Assembly: GCA_958450365.1 (NCBI GenBank) | Contig: CAUEEP010000133.1 | Location: 434,001 to 498,000 of the forward strand | Reading direction: 5' to 3' | DNA: 64,000 nucleotides | Origin: Mesorhabditis belari | Lineage: Eukaryota > Nematoda > Chromadorea > Rhabditida > Rhabditidae | In this document: in pieces, positions 47,001-58,409 of the stretch | Position numbering within the stretch: position 1 is the first letter of the stretch | Layout: every line of letters starts with the position of its first letter | The notes under the pieces: model-generated | What the model was told of the DNA's origin: nothing | The model's database searches: none | The model's input: only the letters and a program-made list of their open reading frames with translations | Made by a program: the position numbers and the translations under genes

Positions 47001-50000
47001 AATTTCTCGTATCCCACCAAGAAACTTTATATTTTCCATGTAAAGCTCGTGTGAACTGAAAGAAAACATTTTATCAAATAAAAACAAAGTTAAATTACTA
47101 CTGCTGTCTTAAAGGACTGGCACGCGAAAGTGGCGCGCTTTTTAAAGCCTGGATCTACTACCGTACCCCGCAAAAAATTCTTCTTTTGCCATTTTTTTCA
47201 TTTTCCTTCATTCCATCAGAAACTTTTTCCGATTTTTATTGCTGAGTCTCGCTAAGTTTTCTTTCTTCTTCGTAAAATCTATTATGTTTTTGTAGCGCGT
47301 TTTTAAAATACTCTCTCTCTCTCTCTTTCTTCTTCCCTCGTTCGTTCCCTCCTTTTTAGATTATTTGCTTATAGGTTGTTGTTTAAAATTCAAACACAGT
47401 TTTATTTTGTTTTCTTTTCGGATCCCTCTACTTCATTGTTTTGAATTCGTTCACTCCGTAGAAACTCAACCAATTCCTTTTAACTAAAACGCAAATCTAA
47501 ATCTAAATAATCTGTCATAGCGCGAGCTTCTTGTTACTTTGTCTTGGGTTTTGTGTTAAATCATGATGCTTTGATATTTTTCTATTTTTTTTTTGATGCT
47601 TTTTCTTTAAGCATCAAAAGGAAAAAAGCTTTATTTTTTAAAAGCTAAAAAGCTTCCTTATTTCCTTTTTCCTTTTTATAACTTTTCTTAAGTTTTTCTT
47701 TAGTGTATGACGCAAGCAGGTTTAGCAGCTAGGCTTGAATTGAAGGTGTTTAACCTCTTAAGAGAATGGCCCAAACTCGCGATCGAGTGTGATAAGCATT
47801 TCGATGATTGACTGGGCAATAAGGGACTGCTTTGGAAAGATCGAGGTTGCCCGAATTGAGCATCGAAAAATAGAAAAATATCAAAGCCGGGCCCATGTGT
47901 AATAACATCAAAATAACAAGAAATCATAGTTTGAGAATACCACGATCGATTCAGCATCATCAATAACCCTAGTATAAAATTTCAACATGTCAAGAGTTTA
48001 CAGATTGGCCCTCCAACTACCTTTGCACCCAAATCATTTTAGAAAAGGATTGTTAAGTCCAAAGGCGTTGGATAAAGGAATTAATTACTAACTACAAGAA
48101 ATACCTACTTGTGAAGTATCGATAACGATTTTTGCAGTCACTTTTGAAGAAGCCGTTGATGAAGCTCTTGTAATGAAAGTCACGTTGTCGGGATTATTCG
48201 CGTTCATCATTGTAGCTGTGAAAACATTGCCTCGATCTGAATTGGATTTGAAAGGCATTCTTACAAGTTCCAAGTTCTTCAAGAGGTCACTCACCCTGCA
48301 GAAAGCCTTGTCTCACACACGGTTTGGGTGGTGGTGGTTGTGAAAAGGGTAGACTTGTCCCGGTTTTATTTCCATCATCGTCGTCATCCTAAAATTTCTG
48401 TTTTAACAAAGTCGCACCCTTTTTGGCATAAAGCTTGGGTAATTAAATCGATCGCTATCCAAAGCGGTGCGCCAGGTGCCGTTTCTTCTTACAAGCGACG
48501 CCTTAGGTACGCACACTTGGGTAATTAAACCGGCTCCAAGGGTTTTTCGGCTAGTTCTATCTGGGGCAGTGTGTCAGATGCCTTTTTTTCCCTACAAACG
48601 ACATTAAAGGTACGCACGAAAGGGTCTGATTGACAAACTATCAAATATCTAACCTCATCATCATCTTCATCAGGCAATGGATCATCCAATCGTTGTTTAA
48701 TCGTATTGTATCCTTGCCCAACGAAAAGTTTTCGGTTTTTGAAAATCGTGACAACAGCGTGGGTTCCTGTTTTTAAAAGATAATTTATCAAAGCATTTTC
48801 TTGATTTTGCGAGGCTTGTTGTCGCCGTGTAGCAGTCGGAAGCGTCTACGGAAGCGTCTATGTCTACGGTCAACCCGAGTTTGACTCCCTTTGTCTGCTT
48901 TGTCGTGACTTTTGCTTTTTATAAAAACGAAATATGAGTTTCACAACTGCATAGAATTCTAAGCCTAATAAATTAAAAAATGATGTAAATTGTGACTTAC
49001 CTTCACTACCACACACGAAACTTGCTGGCAGAATGATTGACGATTCCCCTTTCAGATTCTCCACATCGCCACCACTTTTGAATCGGCGATCTGAAATCGG
49101 TTTTAGGACTCTGAACTGGATACTTTTCTTTTCTAATAATTATTTATGTAAATTCACCCAAAGTCGTAATCCCAATCGAATTGCATTCCTTGTCAACCAA
49201 ATATTTACTCGCCAGCCCCACATTTGTCCCAGCATTATACTCAATGTCACCCTGTACATGGGTCACGAGTTTGTGCATTGAGTTTAGAACCCTGAAGGTA
49301 AGAGCAGCTTGATATCAAGGATATCACTCACCTAGCCGCTGCTTGTTCCTCTTTTCCCATAGTCTCCAAGTTCTCTAAATACTCTTGTTCCCGGGCATCG
49401 AGCATTCCATTGATATTGGTAAAGATCAAGTGGAGAAGCTGAAGGAAACAAGGTAAACAATAAGTTGATTTGTTGGCTACATTCCGTAATCATTCTAGCA
49501 GTCAGGATTGTTCCAACTGGACACAAGGCTTGTACGCAGGACAGGACCAAGTCAGGCTGGTTCCAGGCCTGACTTACGATTAGGTATTCCGATCGAGCCT
49601 TAAAGTATGTGGGCCTGATCAGTGTAGGGTAGGTCAGAATTCAATCAGAAGCTAGTTACAGATCTGACTAAGAAATTAATTTTTTTTGCAAAGAAATGCA
49701 AAACAAAAACCCAATTCTAACATTTTTGAGTTTCTTGGAAAAAATCTGCACGAAGTGGGATTCGAACCCACGCATCCGAAGATACCAGAAGACCCGAACC
49801 CGCCTTGCCTGCGGGAAGCTGCTCGCTTGAGTCTGGCGCCTTAGACCACTCGGCCATCCGTGCTGTGTGGGTCTGCCGGAAAAACGGTCTTTTGATGAAC
49901 AGATTACAGAAATTTGCTTTTGGCTTTATTGTTGTTCTAGTTTTAGAATATAAATGTACTTAGATTTAATCAAAAATAAACAATTTACAGTAGAATGACT

Positions 50001-53000
50001 TAGATAATCTTATTTATAATTAAGATCGCAGTTTAAATCGCAGCTATTTTTTTGAATCAGAAGATCTTAATTGAAAGTTATTCAACTAAAAGAAAGAGCG
50101 AAAAGAAAGAAGAATAGAGAGCCTGATTGTCCCACCTTTGGATTAGACCCTTTCATCTTAGCACAATTCTCGAAAATCGTCGCCAAAGAATGCAGATCAG
50201 CTGCCACCAATTCCTCACCGTTCTCTAAAGCAGTTTTGATTTTAGAACGTCTATAGAATTTCAGCACTGACCTGTATAATTCAGCGCAAGTTTCAGAATC
50301 GGTTCCGCTGTCTCGGGAGTCATTGGAATCTGAAAAATTTACCCGATAATAGAGATTTTCTGAATAAATTCCTTTTTTTGACTTACATCCGATAAATTCT
50401 TCAACGACAGGCCACAATCCATGCAAACAGTGAGCGGGATTGTTGTCGTTGAAGCAGTTGTACGTAAAGTTGTTGTAGGTATCGTAGGTGTTTTGGTGAT
50501 TGTAGTGGACGATGTCTAAACTTTAAAGCCAAATTTGATAGGTTTCAATGTTATTAGGCAAGAGTCTAACCCACCGTTAGATCAGCGGTAGAACTCGTTT
50601 CTGTTGTAGCAATTGAACCTTGAAAAGTCGTTGTGGTCTCGGTTGTTGAAGGTTCAGTTGTCGACATTTCAGTTGTTACTGTCGTAAAAACTGTTGTTGC
50701 CAATGAAGTACTCAGAATCGTCGTAGTTGTAGTAGTTGTAGTTGTAGTTGTAGTTGTAGTTGTAGTTGTAGTTGTAGTTGTAGTTGTAGTTGTAGTTGTA
50801 GTTGTAGTAGTTGTTGTTGTAGTTGTCGTTGTTGTAATTGTTGAATCTATAGTTGTAGTTGTGGTCATCACCGATGTAGATGTAGCTTGAGTGGATGGGA
50901 TAATGGTTGAGTTTTGTGCGAAGCTAAAATGATCAGCGATTTCTGGATTTTCCATGAACTTTGCTATGAAAGACTTAGATAATCTACTTCCCAAATCACG
51001 ATAAAACATACCACATACCCGAGTCGTATTCACAAGTCCCACTACTCTTATCAAGCGAGCAAACTTCGACCACCATTCCCCGATCACACAATGGCAATGT
51101 GACACATTTTGAGGTAATCACGGTTATTGCCTAGGATCATTTGACACAAAAACAAACAAAGAATAGAATGCTCAATGAAAACATAAACATTCTGGCATAC
51201 TCAACCAGAGCTGAGTATGCCAAAAGGAAGTGTTTCTAGTTTAGAACCACTCACTCACCGGATCGTTGAAAATCGTGAACTTCCAATCTTGTATTTTTGA
51301 ATCAAAGATAAGATCAAGAACATTCTGTTTCCCCAATAAAATGCTCATTGTATCTTGTTGTCCTTCATTTTGCTCACAGTAATCAGTACAACTGAAAAAA
51401 AACTTGTGATTTGTCTCTTCAAAAGTGAACGCACGTTCCCCCGTCGTTTGTTCTCAGTTCGGTCGTGCTTTCATTGCGCAAATTCAACAATCCATAGCTC
51501 CAAACGTTTTCATCGACGGCGAGAATCATTTCATTGAAGACATGCACTCGTGGCGTCGGTTGATCAAGGCAAATCGTGTATGTGTGAATGCCTAAACATT
51601 CACAGCTTGCTTGCTTCATTGAATGCTCTTTGTGCTCATGATGGCACCCTTTCTGGAGCACCCGATTTAAATGCACCAAACAGGCTGGGTTTCCACCCAA
51701 AGTACACCCACCACTATCATCACCGGGTACTTCTTCTTTACTATACGGCATCTCGGGACTAAATTTCAGCTATAGATCAATTTTCCAAGTTTCCAACCAT
51801 TCAGCTCTTGACTTTTTTGGATTCATTGCACCGTCACAATCATCTCTCAGTAGTCCACAAATGCAGACAGTCATTGGTGGATGGAGACCACCAAAATGTC
51901 GGGTATAGCAAACAGCGTCGTCTAAGCCAATCTCTTGGTAACAGCCCTGGAAGAAAAAGAATTCGTACACACTATGTACGGTTCGCATCAATACTATGTA
52001 CAGTGCGCACCAGTGTTAGACCCAAATCAGGCCCAAACAGGTTTGACAGATCTGGGTCAGATCCAGGCCATAGTTTTGTAGATTTTAGTCTAGGCCAAGC
52101 GTCAGGTTTTGTCGGTCAACTGAACCTTGAGCCAGTTTGGCTTAAGGCCGACTGGCTGGTACTAAACATTCTTTTTGGCTTATCGATTTACAACCTTACA
52201 AGCTCTATAATCAGTTAAATAGCCTAGAATTGTCACCAGTTCTCACCTGTATCGAGAAATGATACTTCTCATTAGTGAATCCACTCAATTGCACAATGTC
52301 AAAGTAGGGATGTTGCACTTGGATACTGCTATTCCCGATGAGTTGACCCTCACATTTTGGAGGACAACTGAAAAATAAAAATGGTTTTTGTTCAATGATA
52401 GTACAGATCTTATCTCAAGCAATCAAAGAATTCAGTCTTGACTGACAGCTGCTGCCTTGAAAACCCCTCTTTTCCCTCTCGTCAACAGGTCCGTTGTGGT
52501 CTAGTGGTTAGGATTTATGGCTCTCACCCATAAGGCCCGGGTTCGATTCCCGGCAACGGAATGAAATTTTGTTTTTTTGTTTTTAAAGGAAGTAATTTAT
52601 TATAAATCTACTTTTTTCTTGAAAATATTTCTTTCGGAAAGTGTTTAAAGTAACAAACGTGGTCTCGTTTAGATAAAACGGGTAATCGTGCTTATTGGTG
52701 GGATCTCGATCGACATCGAGCGTAAAATTCGTTTTCGTAAAATTGAGTGTGGCTTTTAACTGAAAATCGGCTCCTCGCAAAACGATTTGATAGCTCGCGT
52801 CGATTGGAGTTTGGGCTAAAGTTGGGTATATAAACCATTCAATTTTCACGCCAGCCGAGCCAGCTTTACGTGCTTTACGCCAGCTTTACGTGTCACTCCA
52901 GAGAACAGCTCAAGTGCATCCTCACTTTCCTCCAGTACCTCTCTTTCCTCTCTTTCCTCCTTTTACCTCTCTTTCCTCCAGTACCCTTATGCTCTAATGG

Positions 53001-53203
53001 CTAAGCTTTATTCCTCTCACACCTAGAACCCGGGTTCGATCCCGGCAACGAATTTTTTGTTGTAGAATTCTGGTGCTTCAGAACGAAAAACATCACTTAT
53101 AGTATTGCCAAGCTTTTTTCTATGATTTCTATCAATTCACAAACCTTGTATCAGCCAGAGTGATGAAAATTTGAGTAAAATTAAAAGTTTCAATAGAAGC
53201 CAT
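44062..53203 (-). CDS. Adhesion-class GPCR with Thr-repeat stalk and GPS
   Basis: Surface receptor with a long ectodomain, GAIN/GPS autoproteolysis region and 7TM_2 domain. Exons join in phase on the minus strand from a putative ATG at 53,201-53,203. The N-terminus continues IEWFIYPTLAQTPIDASYQI (52,850), CPPKCEGQLIGNSSIQVQ (52,360) and a Cys-rich part, CYQEIGLDDAVCYTRHFGG (51,950) and CVTLPLCDRGMVVEVCSLDK (51,090). A Thr-rich stalk spans 50,570-50,950. GAIN helices include ENGEELVAADLHSLATIFEN (50,225) and LLHLIFTNINGMLDAREQEY. The GPS is RWADDGCRVVEG...CEHLTDF (about 46,960). TM1 IINISSILCLFVMLIVTGLG (46,090), TM2 LYMCTLFLFYLIFTVFS, extracellular loop 2 CWVRHDIIEY with TM5 YAIVIPLSFLLANAVL (45,260), TM6 VYTLILMQLTLGMPW and TM7 YLFTFANGSQGVMLFILW follow; stop at 44,062. 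Uncertain points are the 51,560-51,780 junction and the true start. No lectin or cadherin domain was recognised, so no orthologue is named. Confidence 0.85.
44145..44202. repeat. 12-bp tandem repeat in last intron of the adhesion GPCR
   Basis: About four and a half units of AGACAGAATTAT, just before the final exon (on the minus strand). Confidence 0.85.
44710..45095. repeat. ~24-bp minisatellite between the TM5 and TM6 exons
   Basis: Many variants of ATGGTAGCTATGAAGGCAAGG with interspersed GATTACTGTAGC. Intronic. The Ala/Lys ORFs on both strands come from the repeat. Confidence 0.9.
46404..46842. mobile_element. MITE, composite copy (TACCGTAAATACTGTAATAG ends)
   Basis: Both ends carry the same inverted terminus (TACCGTAAATACTGTAATAG... 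and ...CTATTACAGTATTTACGGTA). The interior has two rounds of the palindromic unit ATCAAAAAATAGC-CCTGAATTTCA-GCTATTTTTTGAT plus GCATTGTAGCATAAACCAGT. At ~440 bp it looks like one copy with an internal duplication; the simple copy is at 62,048. It lies in an intron of the adhesion GPCR. Confidence 0.82.
48405..48622. repeat. Two units of an ~80-105-bp satellite-like family (copy set A)
   Basis: Each unit runs CTTGGGTAATTAAA...CAGTGTGYCAGATGCC...ACAAGCGACRCCTTAGGTAC. The set lies in an adhesion-GPCR intron. Related sets occur at 58,410 (opposite orientation) and 60,190. Confidence 0.8.
49747..49863 (-). tRNA. tRNA-Leu (CAA) with intron
   Basis: Minus strand: GCACGGATGGCCGAGTGGTC ... AGACTCAAG, then an insertion after the anticodon loop, a variable arm, GGGTTCGAATCCC as T-arm and ...CGTGC pairing with GCACG. 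The anticodon reads CAA, and an intron at this position is known for nematode tRNA-Leu(CAA). It sits inside an intron of the adhesion GPCR, same strand. It appears intact. Confidence 0.9.
50566..50950 (-). repeat. Coding threonine-repeat stalk of the adhesion GPCR
   Basis: On the minus strand the ACT/ACA/ACG-rich array (core 50,722-50,820, mostly ACAACT hexamers) encodes an almost pure Thr tract, flanked by Ser/Thr-rich sequence (FAQNSTIIPSTQATSTSVM before it, EMSTTEPSTTETTTTFQGS after). It is likely a heavily O-glycosylated rigid spacer. The plus-strand valine ORF is its shadow. Confidence 0.85.
52490..52561 (+). tRNA. tRNA-Glu (CTC)
   Basis: TCCGTTGTGGTCTAGTGGTT ... GGCTCTCACC ... CCGGGTTCGATTCCCGG CAACGGA folds as a 72-nt tRNA with a 7-bp acceptor stem (TCCGTTG/CAACGGA) and anticodon CTC. 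It is antisense within an intron of the adhesion GPCR. Confidence 0.95.
52982..53050 (+). pseudogene. tRNA-Glu pseudogene
   Basis: CCTTATGCTCTAATGGCTAA ... CTCTCACACCTAGAACCCGGGTTCGATCCCGGCAACGA matches the tRNA-Glu at 52,490 in the anticodon region and T-arm, but the acceptor stem and anticodon stem are broken. A decayed local duplicate about 0.5 kb away. Confidence 0.8.
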
Positions 53204-53822
53204 ATTTGCACATTGAATGGCATTCACGAAAAGAATCCGGGAAAGCTAATTTAATGAAGATAATGAAAAAATCGATCAGATAAGTGCCGCTAAAAACTTG
53301 AATATTCAATAGCAATGGACTTTAAATATTAAAGACATGAAAATGCTCTAAAAAAAAGTTTAGAAGTGAAATTTTCCTAATTCTTCCGACAAATTAGCAA
53401 AAAAAACTGGGCGTCGGCAATAAACTGGCGTGAATTTTCACGCACACCTTTTTCAAATCAGAAACAAAAAGCTGATAGTTTTGTTGGTTTTTGCGATTTC
53501 TTTCTTTTTCTTTCATTGGCTTAGTCTCGTTATCAGAATTCTCCTTTTTTGCTATGCTTTTTCTATGATTTTTCAAAAAGAATTCCAAATTTTTCGATTC
53601 AATTTACTCATAATCCTTTCAGTGATGAGCAATTAAAGCTTTTTTTTTGTGATTTACCGGAAATTGCTTCTTGACAATGAACTTCGACAAGTCTCTGATT
53701 CATTGTAAGCTATTTCTTTTCTTTAAGTGAAACTATTCAAAATTGAACTTCATTCTTTGAAATCTATTTATACAATCGTTTTGTGAGAGAATCGGACAAA
53801 AAGAGGTAAAGGAAGAGACTTT
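53204..53822. other. No gene seen
   Basis: Presumed upstream region of the adhesion GPCR. Two overlapping short ORFs on opposite strands (53,394-53,588 and 53,430-53,636) show no motif. No clear promoter element. Confidence 0.5.
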
Positions 53823-54304
53823 GGTACTTGTCGGTTATATATCCACAATGGTTATACATCATCTCGGTTAAGCATCCCCATCCAAGTCTTCTCGGTAGCC
53901 TATAACTAGCCTATAACTACAAATCTATAACTTTTGTTTATCTTTTTGTATTTGGTACAGTTTTGGTGTTAGATTCTGTACAAAACTTAAAATTCATTCC
54001 TCATTCAGACGTGAAAAAAAGTAAATCGCCGGGAATATAAATCCACAAAGACGCATCTCGGTTAAGCATCCCCATCCGAGTCTTCTCGGTTATCGATTTT
54101 CGTTTGACTCATCGACTAGTCACTTCAGGCGATCGTTCGCTCGTTCGACTAATCGTTCGACTCATCGACTAATCGCTACTTCACTGAACATTCACTTCAC
54201 TGAGCATTCACTTCACTGAACCCCTCACAAGTTGTCAGCTCTTAACCGAGTTGAGTCTCTGGATTCACTGTGGATTCTCTTTGGATGTATAACCGACAAG
54301 TACC
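53823..54304. mobile_element. Candidate 482-bp MITE with 23-bp TIRs
   Basis: GGTACTTGTCGGTTATATATCC at 53,823 is matched by its near-perfect complement GGATGTATAACCGACAAGTACC ending at 54,304. The interior repeats CGGTTAAGCATCCCCATCC at 53,875 and 54,059 and has TCGACTAATCG-type short repeats near 54,140. No coding sequence. Confidence 0.65.
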
Positions 54305-54521
54305 GAAATTCTGGCAAAGAAAGACAATCGTTTGTAGAAATTAGGCTCGAACGGTTAATGCGACTTGATTGTTCGTGAAATCGAAATCGAAAACGGAATA
54401 GAAAGCAAAGAGGAAAGCATCGCTTAGAATCCATCGTAATTCGGTCCTGAAATTGCAGAATGAGTCCTGGAAATTTAAGTGTTTCATTGTTAATCCTTAA
54501 AAATTATTGTCTATTATAATA

Positions 54522-55816
54522 CAGGGTGCGGCAAAAGTTCTGACACTTTTTCTAAGAGAAATAAAAGTTGCAAACTTTGGCAATATTAATCAAAAAACGA
54601 TAACAAATTGTTTATTGAAGACAAAACTAACAAAAAATCATAAAAAATGTTCAAAATTTCCACCCTTGGCCTCGATGCACTTCTTCAATTGCTTGCGGAA
54701 GTTGCCGACGATGGTCGAGCATTACTGAGCAGTGATTTCGGCCCAGGCCCTCTTCAAAGCGGCTTTCAAAGAATCCACGGTGTGAAATCTCTTGCCAGAG
54801 ATCTTGTCTTCCAAGGTCTACCAAACAGAGAAGTCCAGGGGGTTCAAATCGGGGCTATTCGACGGCCAAATGTCCTTACCCCAGTAGCCCGGAACAGCTG
54901 ATTGCAGAGAGCAGAGTCGAGCGAGCTCCGGGCCTGCGCCCAGTCCTGCTGAAGGGTAAATCCAGTTTGCCCGAAATAATCCGCTGCCCAGGGGCTCAAG
55001 ACATCCTTCAACACCTTGCTGGTAGACCGTAGCTTGATTTTCACATTTCGATCGATGAACACAAGAGGCGTCTTCCTGTGGCACAGATGCTGGCCAACAC
55101 CATAACGGACTTCGGAAAATGTTGGCGGGACCATCAATTTGGCTGCAAAAGTGTCTTTCAGACCTCGCTTGAGAAGTTGGCGATGGTTTACGATTGTGGA
55201 TAGCTTGAACGGTGAAAATCTTCTCATCTGTGAACACAACCTTGTCCAAACGACCAGCAGCGACCAGGTGCAAGATCTTCTTCGCTTTAGCCATCCTCTT
55301 TGCTTCATGGCGTCGTTCAGGAAAAGAGCCCGAGCAAATTTTAGCTGAACATTCCAAGTTTCTTATGAACAATCCTTCAAACGCTTCTTCGCTGATTCCG
55401 AGACTTATGGCCATCTTTCTCATTGAACGAGTGGGATTTCGACGGATTCGGCATCTGACTTTGTTTGTGTTCTCTGGAGGTGACTGTGGTTGGTCGGCCG
55501 CTTCTTGGACGGTCCTGATCGTTGTCCCGCTTCTTGAATCGTTCAATGGCTCGATAGACAGACTTTTTTTTTGGATATCCGGTGACTCAAACAATCTCCA
55601 TCGGTATCTTTCCGGCTTTGTGCAACTCAAGTATCACAGTGCGCCTCTTTTTAGCATCCATATTGAAAGCGAACCTAAACAAAAGCGTTGTTTCTTGTTA
55701 AAAATCAGGAAAAACAGGTTAACAAATGCAAAAAAACAAAAAGTGAGCCAAATACTGTTTTTTGAAATTTTATACAGCCGTTTGAAAAAAAGTGTCAGAA
55801 CTTTTGCCGCACCCTG
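54522..55816 (-). mobile_element. Tc1/mariner-superfamily element, complete ends, broken transposase
   Basis: Perfect 25-bp TIRs (CAGGGTGCGGCAAAAGTTCT...) start at 54,522 and end at 55,816, each flanked by the TA target duplication. The length is 1,295 bp, typical of the superfamily. Minus-strand frames give a long, largely open N-terminal half (RNPTRSMRKMAISLGISEEA, about 55,415; KVVFTDEKIFTVQAIHNRK, about 55,210), then RNVKIKLRSTSKVLKDVLSP (55,010) in another frame and WPSNSPDLNPLDFSVW (54,820). Two or more frameshifts make it non-autonomous, but the perfect ends suggest it moved fairly recently. Confidence 0.92.
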
Positions 55817-56628
55817 TATTATATTGCTAAAAGTACTGTATAGTGATCGATTATTGGTTGCTTGATTGGTAAAGCCGTAAACTGAATAGCTTTGGTGGCC
55901 AATAATTATTAAATATTTTTAAAAAAGTGCGAAATCCACGTACCCGTCGGCTGAAAGTCGATTTAACACTTTTTTTTGAGGCAAATTGGGCTGAAAATTT
56001 GAATGAAGAGTTTTCGAGGATAAGGATTACGAATTCGTTATTAGTTTTTAAAGAAAACGCCTCGATTTTTGAAAGGAATCCCCCCGTTCACTGATTATTC
56101 ATCAGAAGCCATTTTTCGAATAGAAATACAAACATTTATGATCTTTTATAATTTTATATAATTCTCTACTCATTTTTACTCATTCAATTCAAAGATTCAA
56201 GGAATTTCGTAAAACTTTGACGAATTTTCAGAGATTTACGTAGCAAAAGTCTGAGCAAGATACAATATGCAAAGAAATGCTTGTTGTACATTGTTGTTGA
56301 ATTTGAAATCCGTTAATCAATCAATCGATGGAAAATCAATGGATCAATCAAGATCAATGAATCAATCAATAATGGAAAGAGTGAAAAGATTGAAAGAGAT
56401 TCTAATCAAATGATGAACCCTAAAGAAATGGCAAGGAAATGCCAGAACAATTGTAGCAAAAGTGAAATGCTACCTCTTTATGAATTTCAACATCAATTTG
56501 AGTTTGTTTTGCTTTGATAATTAGAAAATTTCATTGATTATCCAATTTCCAAAAGAATTTAGACTCATCCTTGAAGATTTGAACAGCCAATAGCCAAATT
56601 TGCAATAGAACTGGGATTGAGAGCACAG
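55817..56628. other. No gene seen
   Basis: AT-rich. A short ATCAATCAAT-type simple repeat lies near 56,310-56,370. Nothing else is recognisable. Confidence 0.5.
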
Positions 56629-57135
56629 TCAAAAAGTTTCAATCTCCTTTTTACCCACCAAAAATTTCCTTTTCGCCAAACTAACTAAGCCCATTCGATA
56701 CAGTTTTTCAAGACGCATCTTTTGACAGAAAAATGAGCCCGATCCATCAAAAAATGGCTGAGAACAAAAAACTAAATCGTTTAATAAGGGGAAGGATGTT
56801 CTTAGTGCGCGGGCACAATCGCGTACTTTCTGGTAGAGGGCCTTTACACATAGGGACCCATTTCGCTCTTCGCTCGCCTTTGTGTCCACTCGGACATTGG
56901 TCCATCTGGTTTCATGGGTATAAACAATAATGTTTGGAGGCAGAGTTTGTAGAAGCTTGCTTCTCGCTTCGTCGGTGCCTAACCCAGTGATGGAAGGCGG
57001 CGCCCGGAGCCATGGGCTGGCCCGGGTCGATTGTACGAATAGCCCCGAGCAACAAAAAAAACCGAAAGGATGTTGTGGAACGACCCACAGTCTCCCGTGA
57101 GGGATACCGCTGAAGTTCGTGGAATTGCGCGCCAT
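56629..57135 (-). CDS. Unassigned open frame, GC-rich, 168 codons
   Basis: An uninterrupted minus-strand frame in a locally GC-rich patch, unlike the AT-rich surroundings. It reads MARNSTNFSGIPHGRLWVVP at the start and RWTNVRVDTKASEERNGSLC midway. An overlapping frame (56,912-57,175) gives YPTHGAQFHELQRYPSRETV. I do not recognise either. No splice structure is obvious. It could be a fragment of a mobile element, an exon of an unseen gene, or chance. Confidence 0.3.
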   Translation of the reverse strand: MARNSTNFSGIPHGRLWVVPQHPFGFFCCSGLFVQSTRASPWLRAPPSITGLGTDEARSKLLQTLPPNIIVYTHETRWTNVRVDTKASEERNGSLCVKALYQKVRDCARALRTSFPLLNDLVFCSQPFFDGSGSFFCQKMRLEKLYRMGLVSLAKRKFLVGKKEIETF

Positions 57136-58409
57136 GCGTGGGGTAAACTACCGGAACTATTACAAAAAAAAACAAAATTATGAAACAAACAAATGTGTTT
57201 TTATGAATTTTTTCAATTCTTTTTGTTTTTCTTCACTGCAATCAAAATTTTGGCTCTTTTTTTATTGTTTACATAATTTTGATTTCAACGAATGATTTGT
57301 GTATTACAGGTTACAGGTTTTACAGGGTCATCAGTCAAATAATTAACCATGAAAAAGCGATCAACAACGATAAGAAGAGAAAGAAAACTGAAAAAAGACT
57401 GATTTTTCCCATTTTTGATGCTCTCTAACGAATAGTTCGCTCTTTTTTTATAAAATTTTTTGAATAGAATAGCTGGTTATGTTTCGTTGAACGTTCAAAA
57501 AGTTCGAGTAAAGCCGTAAATCATTTTTCGATGTTCTTTCGTTCATTTTCATTTCTAATAACGTGGAACAGCTACAAAATCAAAGAATCACAGGGAAATG
57601 AAAGCAATAAAACGAAAATTTGATGTTATTCTCGTTTAGATGAAATCGTGATACTCGAGAAAGTAATATGGCGTTTTTGTGGGGTTTGTGAGGATGAGTC
57701 TCTAATTCCAGACAAGATCCGTTCATCAAATTTGTAAAATCGTATCAAATTGAAATGCAATAGAGTTTGGGGTGCGACCCGCTTTAACCTTATCAACGAG
57801 GATGATTTTGCTTCAGAATAGCCGAATTGCACAAAGAAGGTTAAAAGAGTTTCTCCAAAGCGCTTACAACATAACAAGAACGCGCAACATCCAACATAAG
57901 ATTAATACTCGTCGGTGGCGACACAAATGTTAGTAAGCTCTCTCTACAATGTTAAACCAGTTATCTAAACAGGATTTAAAACCTGAATGGTAGCATAAAG
58001 TAAGTTGAATTTATAATTTTACTGTTTATTAGTACAAAACCAAAATGCAACAATACCCATTACAAAAACAGCATGCGCATCAATAGTAACAACAAAGTCT
58101 CCCCAAGAAAGAAAAACAAGAGAGACCCGCAGACAAAAAAAATAATTTCGGGAAGGGGAAAAAGGCGAAAAATGCGACGCGAAGAATTGCAAAATAGGAA
58201 CGCAAATAGGAAGGAAACGGACACGACCAGAGAGCGATTTTCGACAATTCAGTACAGTTGGAATTTTCGAATTCAAATGTAGACGTTCTAAATCCTGAAA
58301 TTAGTTAAAACCTTATGAATTTGAGAAAAGTTTAAGATCAAATTTTAAGATCAAATCTGGCTTTACTTCAGAGATCCAATAACAAAAATTCTGACTAGAG
58401 AAGGCATCT
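57136..58409. other. No supported gene
   Basis: Short ORFs at 57,626-57,877 and 58,019-58,276 (minus) have no recognisable motif. Mostly AT-rich unique DNA. Confidence 0.45.

Noticed and set aside
50633..50890. Plus-strand polyvaline ORF
   Set aside because: Shadow of the minus-strand threonine stalk of the adhesion GPCR.
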